Source of the DNA: Prolixibacteraceae bacterium
GTDB lineage: Bacteria; Bacteroidota; Bacteroidia; Bacteroidales; Prolixibacteraceae
Length of the DNA stretch: 48,824 nucleotides
Assembly (NCBI GenBank): GCA_018648265.1
Contig: JABGRN010000035.1
Span: 1-48,824 of the forward strand
Direction: 5' to 3'
In this document: positions 9,594 through 18,293 of the stretch, piece by piece
Position numbering within the stretch: position 1 is the stretch's first letter
How the letters are laid out: every line of letters starts with the position of its first letter
Notes under the pieces: model-generated
Told to the model about the DNA's origin: nothing
Seen by the model: only the letters and a program-made list of their open reading frames with translations
Databases searched by the model: none
Position numbers and translations under genes: made by a program

Positions 9594-10751
9594 ATGAAAA
9601 AATTATCTGTTTTACTTGTTTTATTTGTCCTGTTGGGAGCTATCACTTTTGTTAATTCACAAGAAATATATTTCCCCGAAAGAGGAGACAACTGGCAAAC
9701 CAAACCTCCGTCCGGGTTAAAAGTAAACGCTGATAAATTGGAATTAGCTGTAAACTTTGCAAAAGAAAATGAGTATTCAGAATCAAAGGATTTGAGAGTG
9801 GCAATTTTAAACGGGTTTCAGCGCGAACCTTTTCATTACATTGCCGGCCCCACAAAAAAACGAGGTGGACCCGCCGGAGTAATTCTTAAAAACGGATATA
9901 TAATTGCACAGTGGGGCGATGTTAACCGGGTTGACATGACTTTCAGTGTAACAAAAAGTTATCTTTCTACTGTTGCAGGATTGGCGTTGGACGAGGGTTT
10001 AATTTCGGATGTTAGCGATAAAACCGGGGATTATGTTTGGGATAGAACTTTCGATGGCGAACACAACAGCAAAATTACATGGGCACATTTGTTAAATCAA
10101 TCGTCGGATTGGAGTGGCGAATTGTTTGGAATGAAAGATTGGGCAGACCGCCCTCCCCGCGATGGTGGAATTGATGACTGGAAAAACCGAAAACTAAATG
10201 AGCCGGGAACTTTTTTTAAATACAACGATGTTCGGGTAAACGTACTTTCATACTCTCTTTTACAAGTTTGGCGAAAACCATTGCCACAGGTTTTAAAAGA
10301 AAAAATAATGGATCCGATTGGTGCATCGACAACCTGGCGTTGGTTTGGTTACGACCATGCATGGGTAAATGTTGACGGACTTCAAATGAAATCGGTAACC
10401 GGCGGCGGACACTCTGGTGGTGGAGTTTTTATAAATACACTCGACCATGCCCGATTTGGGTTACTTTTTATGAATAACGGAAACTGGAACGGCAAACAGC
10501 TCATTTCGGAAAATTGGATTGAACAAGCAACAACTCCTTCAACGGCCAACGAAAGTTATGGTTATATGTGGTGGCTAAACAAAGGTCCGCGAAAAATTGA
10601 AGGTGTGCCGGAACATGTTTTTAACGCCTCCGGTTTTGGTGGAAATTATATTGTAGTTGACCAAATTAATAATCTTGTAATTGTAACCCGCTGGCTGAAT
10701 CCTTCAAAAATGGGGGAAATGATGAAGTTGGTTTATGATTCTTTGAAATAA
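9594..10751 (+). CDS. Exported serine hydrolase of the beta-lactamase class C family
   Basis: 385 residues from the ATG at 9594, which gives a clean Sec signal peptide (MKKLSVLLVLFVLLG, cleavage near NSQ). An in-frame TTG 30 nt upstream is rejected because it sits in the -7 box. The SxxK catalytic pair is in FSVTKSYLS, the YxN-type element appears as KYNDVRVN, and the third motif as GGHSGGG. The length and motifs match periplasmic esterases and peptidases of the class C/Pfam Beta-lactamase group, not a proven antibiotic-resistance enzyme. The MBL-fold gene begins one base after its stop, so the two form an operon. Confidence 0.88.
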   Translation: MKKLSVLLVLFVLLGAITFVNSQEIYFPERGDNWQTKPPSGLKVNADKLELAVNFAKENEYSESKDLRVAILNGFQREPFHYIAGPTKKRGGPAGVILKNGYIIAQWGDVNRVDMTFSVTKSYLSTVAGLALDEGLISDVSDKTGDYVWDRTFDGEHNSKITWAHLLNQSSDWSGELFGMKDWADRPPRDGGIDDWKNRKLNEPGTFFKYNDVRVNVLSYSLLQVWRKPLPQVLKEKIMDPIGASTTWRWFGYDHAWVNVDGLQMKSVTGGGHSGGGVFINTLDHARFGLLFMNNGNWNGKQLISENWIEQATTPSTANESYGYMWWLNKGPRKIEGVPEHVFNASGFGGNYIVVDQINNLVIVTRWLNPSKMGEMMKLVYDSLK

Positions 10752-10752
10752 A

Positions 10753-11448
10753 ATGATTATTCCCAAAATCGTTTTAAAAAACATAGGATATTCTAACTCA
10801 ATTTTAATTATAAATGGTTCTAATTCAATATTGATTGACACGGGCGTAAAAGCATATTTATACCGATTCAAAAATCTTTTTAGACAATACAATCTAAAGC
10901 CCACCGACATAAAATTGATTATTCTTACTCACACACATTACGATCACACCGGGAATTTAAAGGAATTAGTAAAATTAACAGGCGCAAAAGTTCTTGTTCA
11001 TATAAATGAGTTTGAAAATTTAAAAAACGGGTTTATACAAATTCCCAAAGGAATAAGTTTAAGAACCCGTATTATTTCAAAAATAGGACGAATAATTTAC
11101 CCAAAATATGCCTCTTCAAAACCTTTTGTTTCAGACTTTATAAATGAGGATGATTTTGATTTAAGCAATTGGGGAATTGATGGAAAAGTCATCTCAACTC
11201 CGGGACATACAAATGGTTCGCAAGCAGTTTTGTTGGGCCAAAAACTTATTTCAGGAGATACCTTCATTAATTTGAAGAACGGTACTATTTTTCCGCATTT
11301 TGCCGACGATCCAAAAACTTTGCTAAAAACCTGGCAGCAACTTTTCAAGCTTGAAATTGATGAAATATATCCCGGACATGGCTCCAAAATGAAGATAGAA
11401 AAAGTTTTCCCGGAGTTTGAAAAGTGGAAAGAAAAAATTATTGATTAG
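10753..11448 (+). CDS. MBL-fold metallohydrolase
   Basis: 231 residues with the metallo-beta-lactamase zinc motif THTHYDHTGN (HxHxDH), then STPGHTNGS, SGDTFIN and a C-terminal YPGHG. No signal peptide, so it is probably cytoplasmic. The length fits glyoxalase II-like or lactonase-like members; the substrate is not evident. The ATG follows the serine hydrolase stop codon by one base, so translation is probably coupled. It ends convergently with the coiled-coil protein gene. Confidence 0.87.
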   Translation: MIIPKIVLKNIGYSNSILIINGSNSILIDTGVKAYLYRFKNLFRQYNLKPTDIKLIILTHTHYDHTGNLKELVKLTGAKVLVHINEFENLKNGFIQIPKGISLRTRIISKIGRIIYPKYASSKPFVSDFINEDDFDLSNWGIDGKVISTPGHTNGSQAVLLGQKLISGDTFINLKNGTIFPHFADDPKTLLKTWQQLFKLEIDEIYPGHGSKMKIEKVFPEFEKWKEKIID

Positions 11449-11500
11449 CCTCGAAATTAATCACAGATGACGCTAGAATTCAAAAAACTAAATTTGATTT

Positions 11501-12403
11501 TTACTTTATCTCAAAAGTTGTTGTGCCAATGTTATTCCCATCGGCAAAAAGATCGACTGTATATAAACCTACCATCAGATCTGGTTCTGTGGTATTGTCC
11601 CAGAAAATAGCTACCGGTAATTCTTTGCCTTCGTAATTTATATTACGCATGGCCGAATATTGAATTTTTAAATCTTCAAATTGAAATAAATTGTCGGGCG
11701 ATTTGCTCATTAACAATTGATCGGGGCGCATTATCCGGGCATAAATATTTTTTGATCCCCTTTTAGTTGTAACGTTTTTTCCAAGCACAAAATATATCCT
11801 GATTTTTTCTGTCCGTTTAGCATATTTTGTTGTTTTACTTCTGTTATTTAAAGGTGAAGCAAGTAATTCGCGTACTTCTAACATTGCTGCCCGTTGAAGG
11901 TTTTGTTGCAATTCTTCTTTGTCCTGGCTAAGCCTGACATTTTGCGATTCTACTTTTTTGTATTGCTCTTTAACCTCCAGGTTTTCAGCCATCAATTCTT
12001 CATTTCTTCGGTTCAGAGAATCAATTTGTACCACAAAATCTCGCATTATCCCGCGTAATGTAGTCACCTGTTTTTGATAGCCCGAAATTTTATTAAAACT
12101 TACTTTTTTTGTTTGTTCAACTTCAACTAATAAATCCCTCACTTTTGTTTGTGCAATTAAAAGTTGTTCGGTTATCGTGTCGTTTTCGATTTCTAACGAG
12201 TCGTAGCTTGCTACAATTTCTGTTAATTCAAATTGAATAGAATCTTTTTCGGTTTTAATGTCATCAAGAATTAAATTATGCTCCCTGCGTTGTAATAAAA
12301 ATAAGATAACAACTGCAACTAAAACTACCGATAGTGCAATTACAATTATATTATTTCGCCTGTCTTTTGTTTTTTGCTTTTTCTGAAAGTCCAACTCACT
12401 CAT
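11501..12403 (-). CDS. Single-pass membrane protein with a long coiled coil
   Basis: 300 residues of unknown function. A short cytoplasmic N-terminus rich in Lys/Arg is followed by one transmembrane segment (about 18-40), a long heptad-like coiled coil (about 45-180, rich in Glu, Gln, Leu and Val) and a compact C-terminal domain (about 185-300) of beta character ending TTFEIK. Topology suggests that the coiled coil and C-terminal domain lie in the periplasm, possibly as a structural or envelope-spanning protein. It has its own well-formed promoter and no close co-directional partner. I do not recognise a named family. Confidence 0.8.
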   Translation of the reverse strand: MSELDFQKKQKTKDRRNNIIVIALSVVLVAVVILFLLQRREHNLILDDIKTEKDSIQFELTEIVASYDSLEIENDTITEQLLIAQTKVRDLLVEVEQTKKVSFNKISGYQKQVTTLRGIMRDFVVQIDSLNRRNEELMAENLEVKEQYKKVESQNVRLSQDKEELQQNLQRAAMLEVRELLASPLNNRSKTTKYAKRTEKIRIYFVLGKNVTTKRGSKNIYARIMRPDQLLMSKSPDNLFQFEDLKIQYSAMRNINYEGKELPVAIFWDNTTEPDLMVGLYTVDLFADGNNIGTTTFEIK

Positions 12404-12439
12404 ATCCGAAGATTTTTATTTTATAAGGTACGAACGTTG

Positions 12440-12470
12440 CAAAATTAAGAATCTTTTATGCGGTAGCAAA
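12440..12470 (-). promoter_or_regulatory. Bacteroidota promoter of the coiled-coil protein gene
   Basis: On the minus strand TTTG (12470-12467) is followed by exactly 19 nt and then TAATTTTG (12447-12440), a full match to the -33/-7 consensus. The gene starts about 37 nt downstream at 12403. Confidence 0.65.
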
Positions 12471-12609
12471 TCAAATATTGATGTCAATTAAAAACATGTC
12501 AACTAATATTTACAATTTTTTTGTTGACAACATTTTTAATTACCACTTTATGCCAATGTAATTTTATAAAAAACCACAAATCCGGGTTGGAAAGAAAAAT
12601 AATTTTGTG

Positions 12610-13336
12610 TTAAAAGAAAGAAACTTTATTCACGTTGTAAATAAAAAATTGCAGAATCAATAACAACATTCGATTTATCATAAGTTGTCCCTTCAATTTT
12701 AATCTATGCCCTTTGTCTAACATTTTAGTTTTAAAGAACTGTTCAACATGCCAATCATTTTCACCTTTTATAATTTTTCTTTCACCCAACGGCACTAATT
12801 TTATTTCATCGAATAAAATAATAGTTTTTATTTCTGAAGATCCAGCTTTTGCTTCTTCTTCCACTTTAAACCTTCCGCAAGAGATGTGAATATTACAAAT
12901 TTCTGATTTAACAGAAAATTCGCTGCCCCTGCTAGCATTAACACTAATAAAACATTCATTCTCATCGGGCGAAATTATTTGTTCTGATTGTTGCCCATTT
13001 TTTGGGCTTCCCAATTTTTCAGTGTAAAAATATATACCAATTACTAATAATACCAATTGTACTTTGAAATGCTGCATGGCAATTTCGAAGTTTATAATGG
13101 TTAATGCCGATACTACAACAAAGGAGTATGCTGAGTAAAACGAAAGTATGCGACATTTGATTGTTAAATCGGTATAATAGAATACCAATTATTATTGCTC
13201 GTCCTTGTCTTTTTGGGGTTTATGTCAATTTTAGCCCCTAATTTATTTGTGACCGATAATAACAGGAAGAAAATACCTGCCAACACAAATATGTGCGGCA
13301 AGGGGTATTTGCCAAATTTTCAATTATTTCTAACAT
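12610..13336 (-). pseudogene. Small two-helix membrane protein gene broken by a MITE and a frameshift
   Basis: Starting at ATG 13336, the minus strand reads MLEIIE. If one A is restored in the A-run at 13316-13319 it continues as KFGKYPLPHIFVLAGIFFLL (first membrane helix), then SVTNKLGAKIDINPKK. The inverted-repeat element at 13049-13175 follows, and its TAA ends the frame. Beyond it, QLVLLVIGIYFYTEKLG reads like the second helix, followed by a soluble domain of about 130 residues ending at 12610. Two helices with a short polar loop of the KIDINPKK kind are common in small membrane proteins. The open frame visible today (12610-13188) opens with a TTG inside repeat sequence; an ATG at 13077 would give 155 residues. 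It is probably a pseudogene, although the 155-residue product could still be made. Nothing else was seen at 13337-13593. Confidence 0.5.
13049..13175 (-). mobile_element. Miniature inverted-repeat element, copy C
   Basis: In reverse complement it runs from ATACCGATTTAAC to CAATTGGTATT, the same termini as the copies at 335-440 and 38860-39008. The 3' hairpin is kept, with arms CTTCGAAAT and ATTTCAAAG differing at one pair. It shares GTATCGGCATTAAC-like internal sequence with the 38.9-kb copy. Extra AATACCAATT-like sequences lie just outside it at 13181-13190 and 13033-13042, so the site may have been hit more than once. It interrupts a membrane-protein gene. Confidence 0.65.
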
Positions 13337-13593
13337 TTTAATTGATTTATGTTTGATTAAATTTACGGCATTATTTTCTCAGAAGCAACTGAAATTCAAA
13401 ACTTTTAAGTTCATTTTTTAATAAGGAGGTGTGGTTAGCCCGATCTCCTTTTTGTTAACTTTCAGTAACAAATAGAAAATGATGGTTTGGATAAATAGTT
13501 AGTTCAAAAACCCAGGGATATTTTTGTTTTTACTTTTTAGAATTCTAATATTGAATTTTTATTTTAACCATGCAGCTTTGAAACATCTAGTTA

Positions 13594-15951
13594 TTAAAGA
13601 AAATTTCCGATTTTTACTCCAAAATATATCGTTCGTGGAGAAGTTGGCCCGTAAATATACGATGGATCCCGAAAAGCACCAGTATCCAGATCATCCTGGA
13701 AGGAGTTTAAAATATTTTTTACTCCCGAATTCAATTCCATTATTATATCATCAGAAAGTTTAAGTTCGTAAGTAATTTTGAGGCCGGTATCAATAAACGA
13801 ATTTGATTTACGAAGCTCGCCAGCGCCTGGATCCTCAATTGTAGGCCCAAAATAAGGAACCAGCATCGATCCGGTGTAATTTGCCGTGGCAGCAATGCTA
13901 AATCGTAATGCCGGGCTGTAGCTAAAACTTAAATAACCATAATTATTGGGCGATCGGAAAAATCGGGTTTCGTTAAATTCATGAGGAACTTCGTAAGCTG
14001 TTTTCTGAAAAGTAAATCCCGACTGTATTTGGAAAAGTGCCGATGGGGCAGCATTTAATTCCAGATTTAAACCTTTAACAACTGCACCTTCCGTTGCATT
14101 TACCCTTGTATAAACCACAATTCCATTTTCATCAGGTAATCCATATTCATTAGCAAACGGGTCGTTTAACCTGGTATAAAAACTTTCAGCCAGCAATTGG
14201 GTTTCCCACTTTCCGAAATGGTTTGTAAAATCGAGTGAAAATGTAAAACTATTTGATGTCTCCTGTTTCAAATCCTGGGCATTCTCATGGATCACTTTCC
14301 TAGCTCCAGAAGCTTCAATATGCAAGTCCTCATCAAAAATCTGGGGAGCACGAAATCCTCCGGCATAACCAATCCTGGCCTGCAATCCATGAGATACGTT
14401 GTAAAGTAAATTTATTCTCGGACTAAAAACATTACCAACTACTTTGGGTGTCAGATTTAAATTATCGGCAACAACATAATGGTCAAAACGTAATCCTGCC
14501 GAAAAAAAAGCTTTTTTGAATTTCCATTCATTTTGTAAGAATGCTGCTGTTGTTGTTAATTGTTGTTTAGCTACTTCTGTATTTCCAAAATGGATGTCAA
14601 TATCCGGATCAAAGTACCCCAGTTTCGTATCGTTAAGTTTGCTTCCATTGTTTTCGGCACCCATAGTAATTACCGATGGAGAAAACAAAAGCCAACCCAA
14701 ATTTCGGGAATACTGAACTCCTGCTGTATATGTAAAATCTTCGGTAAAACCGTATGCTGCCGGATCCTGATTGGCTCCATAATATGTTTCACGTTTAACT
14801 TTTTGTGCTGAAAAAAATGCTGAAAACTGGTCGTTTTCGCGCGCCAACAAATCGAAATTAAAAGCTCCCGAATTAATTTGATGCCGAACAACTTCAGCAA
14901 TTTGAGCTTCATGTGGGGGAAGTTCAAAACTGTCCCCCCCTCTTCGAAATTCATTAATATTAAAAAAATCTGCAGTTAATTTTCCACGAGACGCTACCCT
15001 GTGATACAAACGGGCTCCCAAAGTTGTATTATCAATAGAGGTCATTTCCGAGAAACCATCGTTGTTTAAATCAAATGCTCCCCTGTTTCTATGCAGGCCA
15101 AAAATGCTCAGGCCACTTTTAAAATCATCGGTAACAAACGATCCATTAAAATTTAAACTATAATCCGATTTTGCACCTCCACTTTCGTTTTCTAATCCAG
15201 CGCCAACAACACCCATGGACGAACCTGCCGAAAAAGTATTATTGACCGGGTCTTTGGTAATTAAATTAATAGTGCCTGCAATGGCATTGCTGCCGTACAT
15301 TGCGGAACCTCCTCCGCGCACTACTTCAATTCTTTCAATCATGTTAGCAGGAATAAGTTCTATGCCATAAACACCTGCCAATTCACTAAACACCGGACGA
15401 GAGTTAATTAGTATTTGTGTATAATGGCTTTCCATTCCATTCATCCTAACCTGCGAAAAACCACAATTCTGACAGTTGTTCTCTAATCTAAGTCCGGGAG
15501 AAAAACTCAACCCTTCTGATAAAGTGACATTTTGTGTGCGAGACATTATTTTAGCCCCAATATTATTAACAATGGCGGCTGCTTCACGACGACTTTTTTC
15601 ATTCCGGTCAGCCGATATTACAACCTGATCAAGACCAATATTGTCGGGTTCAAGTTCAACGCGTAAAGTAATACTTTTATCTTTTTCAAAATTGAGTGAT
15701 TCCTCAAACGTTTTATAGCCAATTGCAGTAACAACAACAATTTGTTTCCCTAAAGGAATGTCAGTCATTTTAAAATGCCCGGTGGCATCGGCTGCAGTAC
15801 CTAATGTGGTTCCTTTAATGGTAACAGTTGCAAACGGGATGTGTTGTTCGCCCGATTTTATATCGCCAAATAACATGGCATCTGTATCCTGGGCTTGTAC
15901 TGAAAAGGCATTTATCAACAATAGAATAAATAGGATGGAATAATATTTCAT
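13594..15951 (-). CDS. TonB-dependent receptor with carboxypeptidase-regulatory-like domain
   Basis: 785 residues; outer-membrane transporter powered by TonB-ExbBD. Signal peptide (1-20, cleaved after VQA); CarboxypepD_reg-like domain (about 27-105); plug (about 115-230) with RMNGMESHYTQILINSRPV and IEVVRGGGSAMYGSNAIAGT; then a 22-strand-type barrel ending TIYFGVKIGNFL with a terminal aromatic-rich strand. The size (under 800) suits siderophore, heme, vitamin or metal uptake rather than a SusC glycan transporter (about 1000), and there is no SusD gene nearby. The small His-rich protein gene 54 bp upstream is probably co-transcribed, which favours a metal or metal-chelate substrate. This is an inference from context. 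Confidence 0.92.
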   Translation of the reverse strand: MKYYSILFILLLINAFSVQAQDTDAMLFGDIKSGEQHIPFATVTIKGTTLGTAADATGHFKMTDIPLGKQIVVVTAIGYKTFEESLNFEKDKSITLRVELEPDNIGLDQVVISADRNEKSRREAAAIVNNIGAKIMSRTQNVTLSEGLSFSPGLRLENNCQNCGFSQVRMNGMESHYTQILINSRPVFSELAGVYGIELIPANMIERIEVVRGGGSAMYGSNAIAGTINLITKDPVNNTFSAGSSMGVVGAGLENESGGAKSDYSLNFNGSFVTDDFKSGLSIFGLHRNRGAFDLNNDGFSEMTSIDNTTLGARLYHRVASRGKLTADFFNINEFRRGGDSFELPPHEAQIAEVVRHQINSGAFNFDLLARENDQFSAFFSAQKVKRETYYGANQDPAAYGFTEDFTYTAGVQYSRNLGWLLFSPSVITMGAENNGSKLNDTKLGYFDPDIDIHFGNTEVAKQQLTTTAAFLQNEWKFKKAFFSAGLRFDHYVVADNLNLTPKVVGNVFSPRINLLYNVSHGLQARIGYAGGFRAPQIFDEDLHIEASGARKVIHENAQDLKQETSNSFTFSLDFTNHFGKWETQLLAESFYTRLNDPFANEYGLPDENGIVVYTRVNATEGAVVKGLNLELNAAPSALFQIQSGFTFQKTAYEVPHEFNETRFFRSPNNYGYLSFSYSPALRFSIAATANYTGSMLVPYFGPTIEDPGAGELRKSNSFIDTGLKITYELKLSDDIIMELNSGVKNILNSFQDDLDTGAFRDPSYIYGPTSPRTIYFGVKIGNFL

Positions 15952-16005
15952 TTAGATTTTTTATTGAATTTAAACTGATGATTTAGATTTGAGTTTTAAA
16001 ATAAA

Positions 16006-16377
16006 CTACGCAAAAACAAAAGGAGGCGATCTGCCTGTGTTTATTTTTAAGAAAGCAGTATAATCATTAATATCATTCAAATTTATTATTCTTGAAAAGC
16101 AAGTTGACCTATAATTTTCAGGTGTAAAAAATTGGTTATAATCGCCAAAGTCTAATTCAAGTCCATAAAAAACGACTATCTGATTATTCAAATTATCGTG
16201 GTTTTTTGAAGTATTATCTTCGGCAGGATTATTTAAAGGGTGAGTATGTGTAACTATTTTACCATTAGTAAATATATGTGAATGAGAATTCATTGTTGAA
16301 TTATTCAAAAACATAAAATACAACGGTAAAATTAACAGGAGTACGATTCTGCTATTTCCCCTCTTTTTAAATGACAT
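16006..16377 (-). CDS. Small exported His-rich protein, partner of the TonB receptor
   Basis: 123 residues. A hydrophobic N-terminal segment (about 9-24, RIVLLLILPLYFMFL) is a signal or anchor; it is followed by HSHIFTNGKIVTHTHPLNN, a cluster of five histidines likely to bind a metal. The C-terminus ends NTGRSPPFVFA. Small proteins of this layout are found next to TonB-dependent receptors in Bacteroidota and have no assigned function that I know. It sits 54 bp upstream of the receptor in the same orientation and diverges from the DUF3859-like gene. Confidence 0.7.
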   Translation of the reverse strand: MSFKKRGNSRIVLLLILPLYFMFLNNSTMNSHSHIFTNGKIVTHTHPLNNPAEDNTSKNHDNLNNQIVVFYGLELDFGDYNQFFTPENYRSTCFSRIINLNDINDYTAFLKINTGRSPPFVFA

Positions 16378-16440
16378 AAACAGAATAACAATTAAAACTT
16401 AAAAATTCCTATTTTAGATACATTGAAATTTAATGAATAA

Positions 16441-16833
16441 ATGAGAAGGAAAAAACCAACAATTAAAATGACGAGTTACGGAGTTTATTCCAAATGGGAT
16501 CGTAGCAGTAAAAAGATTCCCAAAATCCGGAAATTTACCACAGTTATTAACGCTGAAATAGATATTGAATTTGGTTACGTTTTACTTATTAAAAAAGGGA
16601 AAGGCGAAACGCTAACATTTAAAATTGAACATCCACCATTTACCGATGAGTCAGGCAAAATCAGGCCTCCGTTTACCGGCGAGCAATTTATTCGGACCAA
16701 TGATTTTGAATTTTACCTTGGCGATTGTGTTTGGGAACCCTTGGAAGATAAACTTGGCATTTGGGAACTTACTACTTATCATAACGGGGAGGTGGTTGCA
16801 CATAAGATATTTGAACTCAGGAAAAAAAATTAA
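16441..16833 (+). CDS. DUF3859-like small protein
   Basis: 130 residues with no signal peptide. It has the pattern I associate with DUF3859: an early SYGVYSKW, a central FGYVLLI, a conserved EHPPFTDESGK, then a WEP...GIWELTTYHNGEV segment and a final strand KIFEL. It is probably a small immunoglobulin-like beta sandwich of unknown role. The ATG at 16441 directly follows a TAA; a second in-frame Met ten codons later (before TSYGVY) is also possible. It is monocistronic, diverging from the His-rich gene and converging on the DUF5723 gene. Confidence 0.65.
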   Translation: MRRKKPTIKMTSYGVYSKWDRSSKKIPKIRKFTTVINAEIDIEFGYVLLIKKGKGETLTFKIEHPPFTDESGKIRPPFTGEQFIRTNDFEFYLGDCVWEPLEDKLGIWELTTYHNGEVVAHKIFELRKKN

Positions 16834-16872
16834 TGCCAATAATAAAATTTAATTTGAAGATTTTTTATTTGC

Positions 16873-18285
16873 TTATCTTAAAAATGAACTCCGAGAATTA
16901 TAGTCAATCTTTTTACTTTGAAACAGAAACATATTTAATCCAAATAAAAAATTAACACTTTTGCTATTTAGGGTGTCGAAAGCGTTCAGGTTGTCGGTTG
17001 CTGCGTAAATTTGATATCTTTCCCCATCAAATAATACCCCCAACCCCAAATTATAAAGAGAGTAATTGCTATACGACCAAGTTCCGGTAAAAGCCCATTT
17101 TTTATTTGGCGAGTATGTTGTGCCTACTGTTGCTTCCACTAAAAAAACGTCGTAAAAAACAGTTGATTTTAACAAAGCACTGAAAGTAATTTTTGTGTTG
17201 TATTTATAAGTAGCCCCAATGTACGATTTTGCAAACAACCAGGTTTTAAATGAATTGTCGCTTTCAAAAGGAAGAAAAATTGAACTTATAGTATCTGTGT
17301 ATGAACTGAAATAGTTTTCGGCATTAAATCCATCCAGGTTCTGGGTAGAAAAATAAAGGCCATCAAAAAGATATTCACCTTTCGAAATTAGTTGTTGTGG
17401 TTTTGCCCCCCAGCGAATAAAACCTACATCGTTAACAGATCCTGAAAGGTTAATTTTTTCATTAAGCTCGTATGTAAAACCAAGGTCGATTGCAACTCCA
17501 TAATTTTTAAGGGAAATATAAGGCCAAAGCATCTGATCTTGTAATGAAGCAATATCAAAATTTATAGATCCATCTCCTTTTTGGGTGTTTAATATTGGTG
17601 CTGAAAGGTTTACGTTTATGTCGGTTGCAAGGAATGATTCAGAGAAATCGTCGTTGGTTTTTATTGATGCTAAAAATTTTGTAGTTCGTGCTGCTACATT
17701 TCCCCGGAGAAGTTTTAAATGGGCCCCAACTATTAATTTTTCGGAAATAGATTTTGACAGGCCAAAGGAATATTCGTGGTACATTATTCCGTTAAACGAA
17801 TAATTATTTAAATCGATTGTACGTGGCTTATTGTTTGCCAGATCGGCATTTCCATGGCGTAAATCGACAAAAGTTTCCGGGAAAGTAAAATAGATATCGT
17901 TTTTATTTGAAATTGCAAAAGAAGCATAGAATCCATTTTTTAATTTTTTACCGGCAAATAATAGATTGTTCGAAATATTGGCATGTATGTAATTAGTGTT
18001 TCTTAGGTTTTTTTCCATAGAATCGAAATTCCAGAAAAGTACAGAATCGGCGGCCCCGGTTCCCCGGTTAAACATTTTGTTGAAAGTAAGTGAAGAATTG
18101 GCCAGTGAAAAACTTAGCGAGGGGCTCAGAATAACCAACGAACGATTGTATTGAACAGCAGGGTTCAATTGGTTCCCGTTGGGGTGGATGCCCATAAAGT
18201 ACATTGTTTTGTCTTGTCCTGTGGCAGAAAAGGCAGTTATTAATCCACAAAATAAAAAATATAGTAAAGCAACCCTGATTTTCAT
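16873..18285 (-). CDS. DUF5723-type outer-membrane protein
   Basis: 470 residues with a signal peptide (about 1-23, cleaved near ATGQ). The start of the mature protein, containing NGNQLNPAVQYNRS, and the many short amphipathic strands that follow are typical of the DUF5723/PorP-like beta-barrel proteins of Bacteroidota, whose function is unknown. Its start lies 8 bp after the stop of the upstream lipoprotein gene, so the two form an operon and may form an outer-membrane complex. It converges on the DUF3859-like gene. Confidence 0.78.
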   Translation of the reverse strand: MKIRVALLYFLFCGLITAFSATGQDKTMYFMGIHPNGNQLNPAVQYNRSLVILSPSLSFSLANSSLTFNKMFNRGTGAADSVLFWNFDSMEKNLRNTNYIHANISNNLLFAGKKLKNGFYASFAISNKNDIYFTFPETFVDLRHGNADLANNKPRTIDLNNYSFNGIMYHEYSFGLSKSISEKLIVGAHLKLLRGNVAARTTKFLASIKTNDDFSESFLATDINVNLSAPILNTQKGDGSINFDIASLQDQMLWPYISLKNYGVAIDLGFTYELNEKINLSGSVNDVGFIRWGAKPQQLISKGEYLFDGLYFSTQNLDGFNAENYFSSYTDTISSIFLPFESDNSFKTWLFAKSYIGATYKYNTKITFSALLKSTVFYDVFLVEATVGTTYSPNKKWAFTGTWSYSNYSLYNLGLGVLFDGERYQIYAATDNLNAFDTLNSKSVNFLFGLNMFLFQSKKIDYNSRSSFLR

Positions 18286-18293
18286 ATTATCAC

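Noticed and set aside
9594-10751. Antibiotic-resistance beta-lactamase
   Set aside because: The SxxK motif and fold are shared by many esterases and peptidases; nothing in the sequence or context points to beta-lactam hydrolysis.
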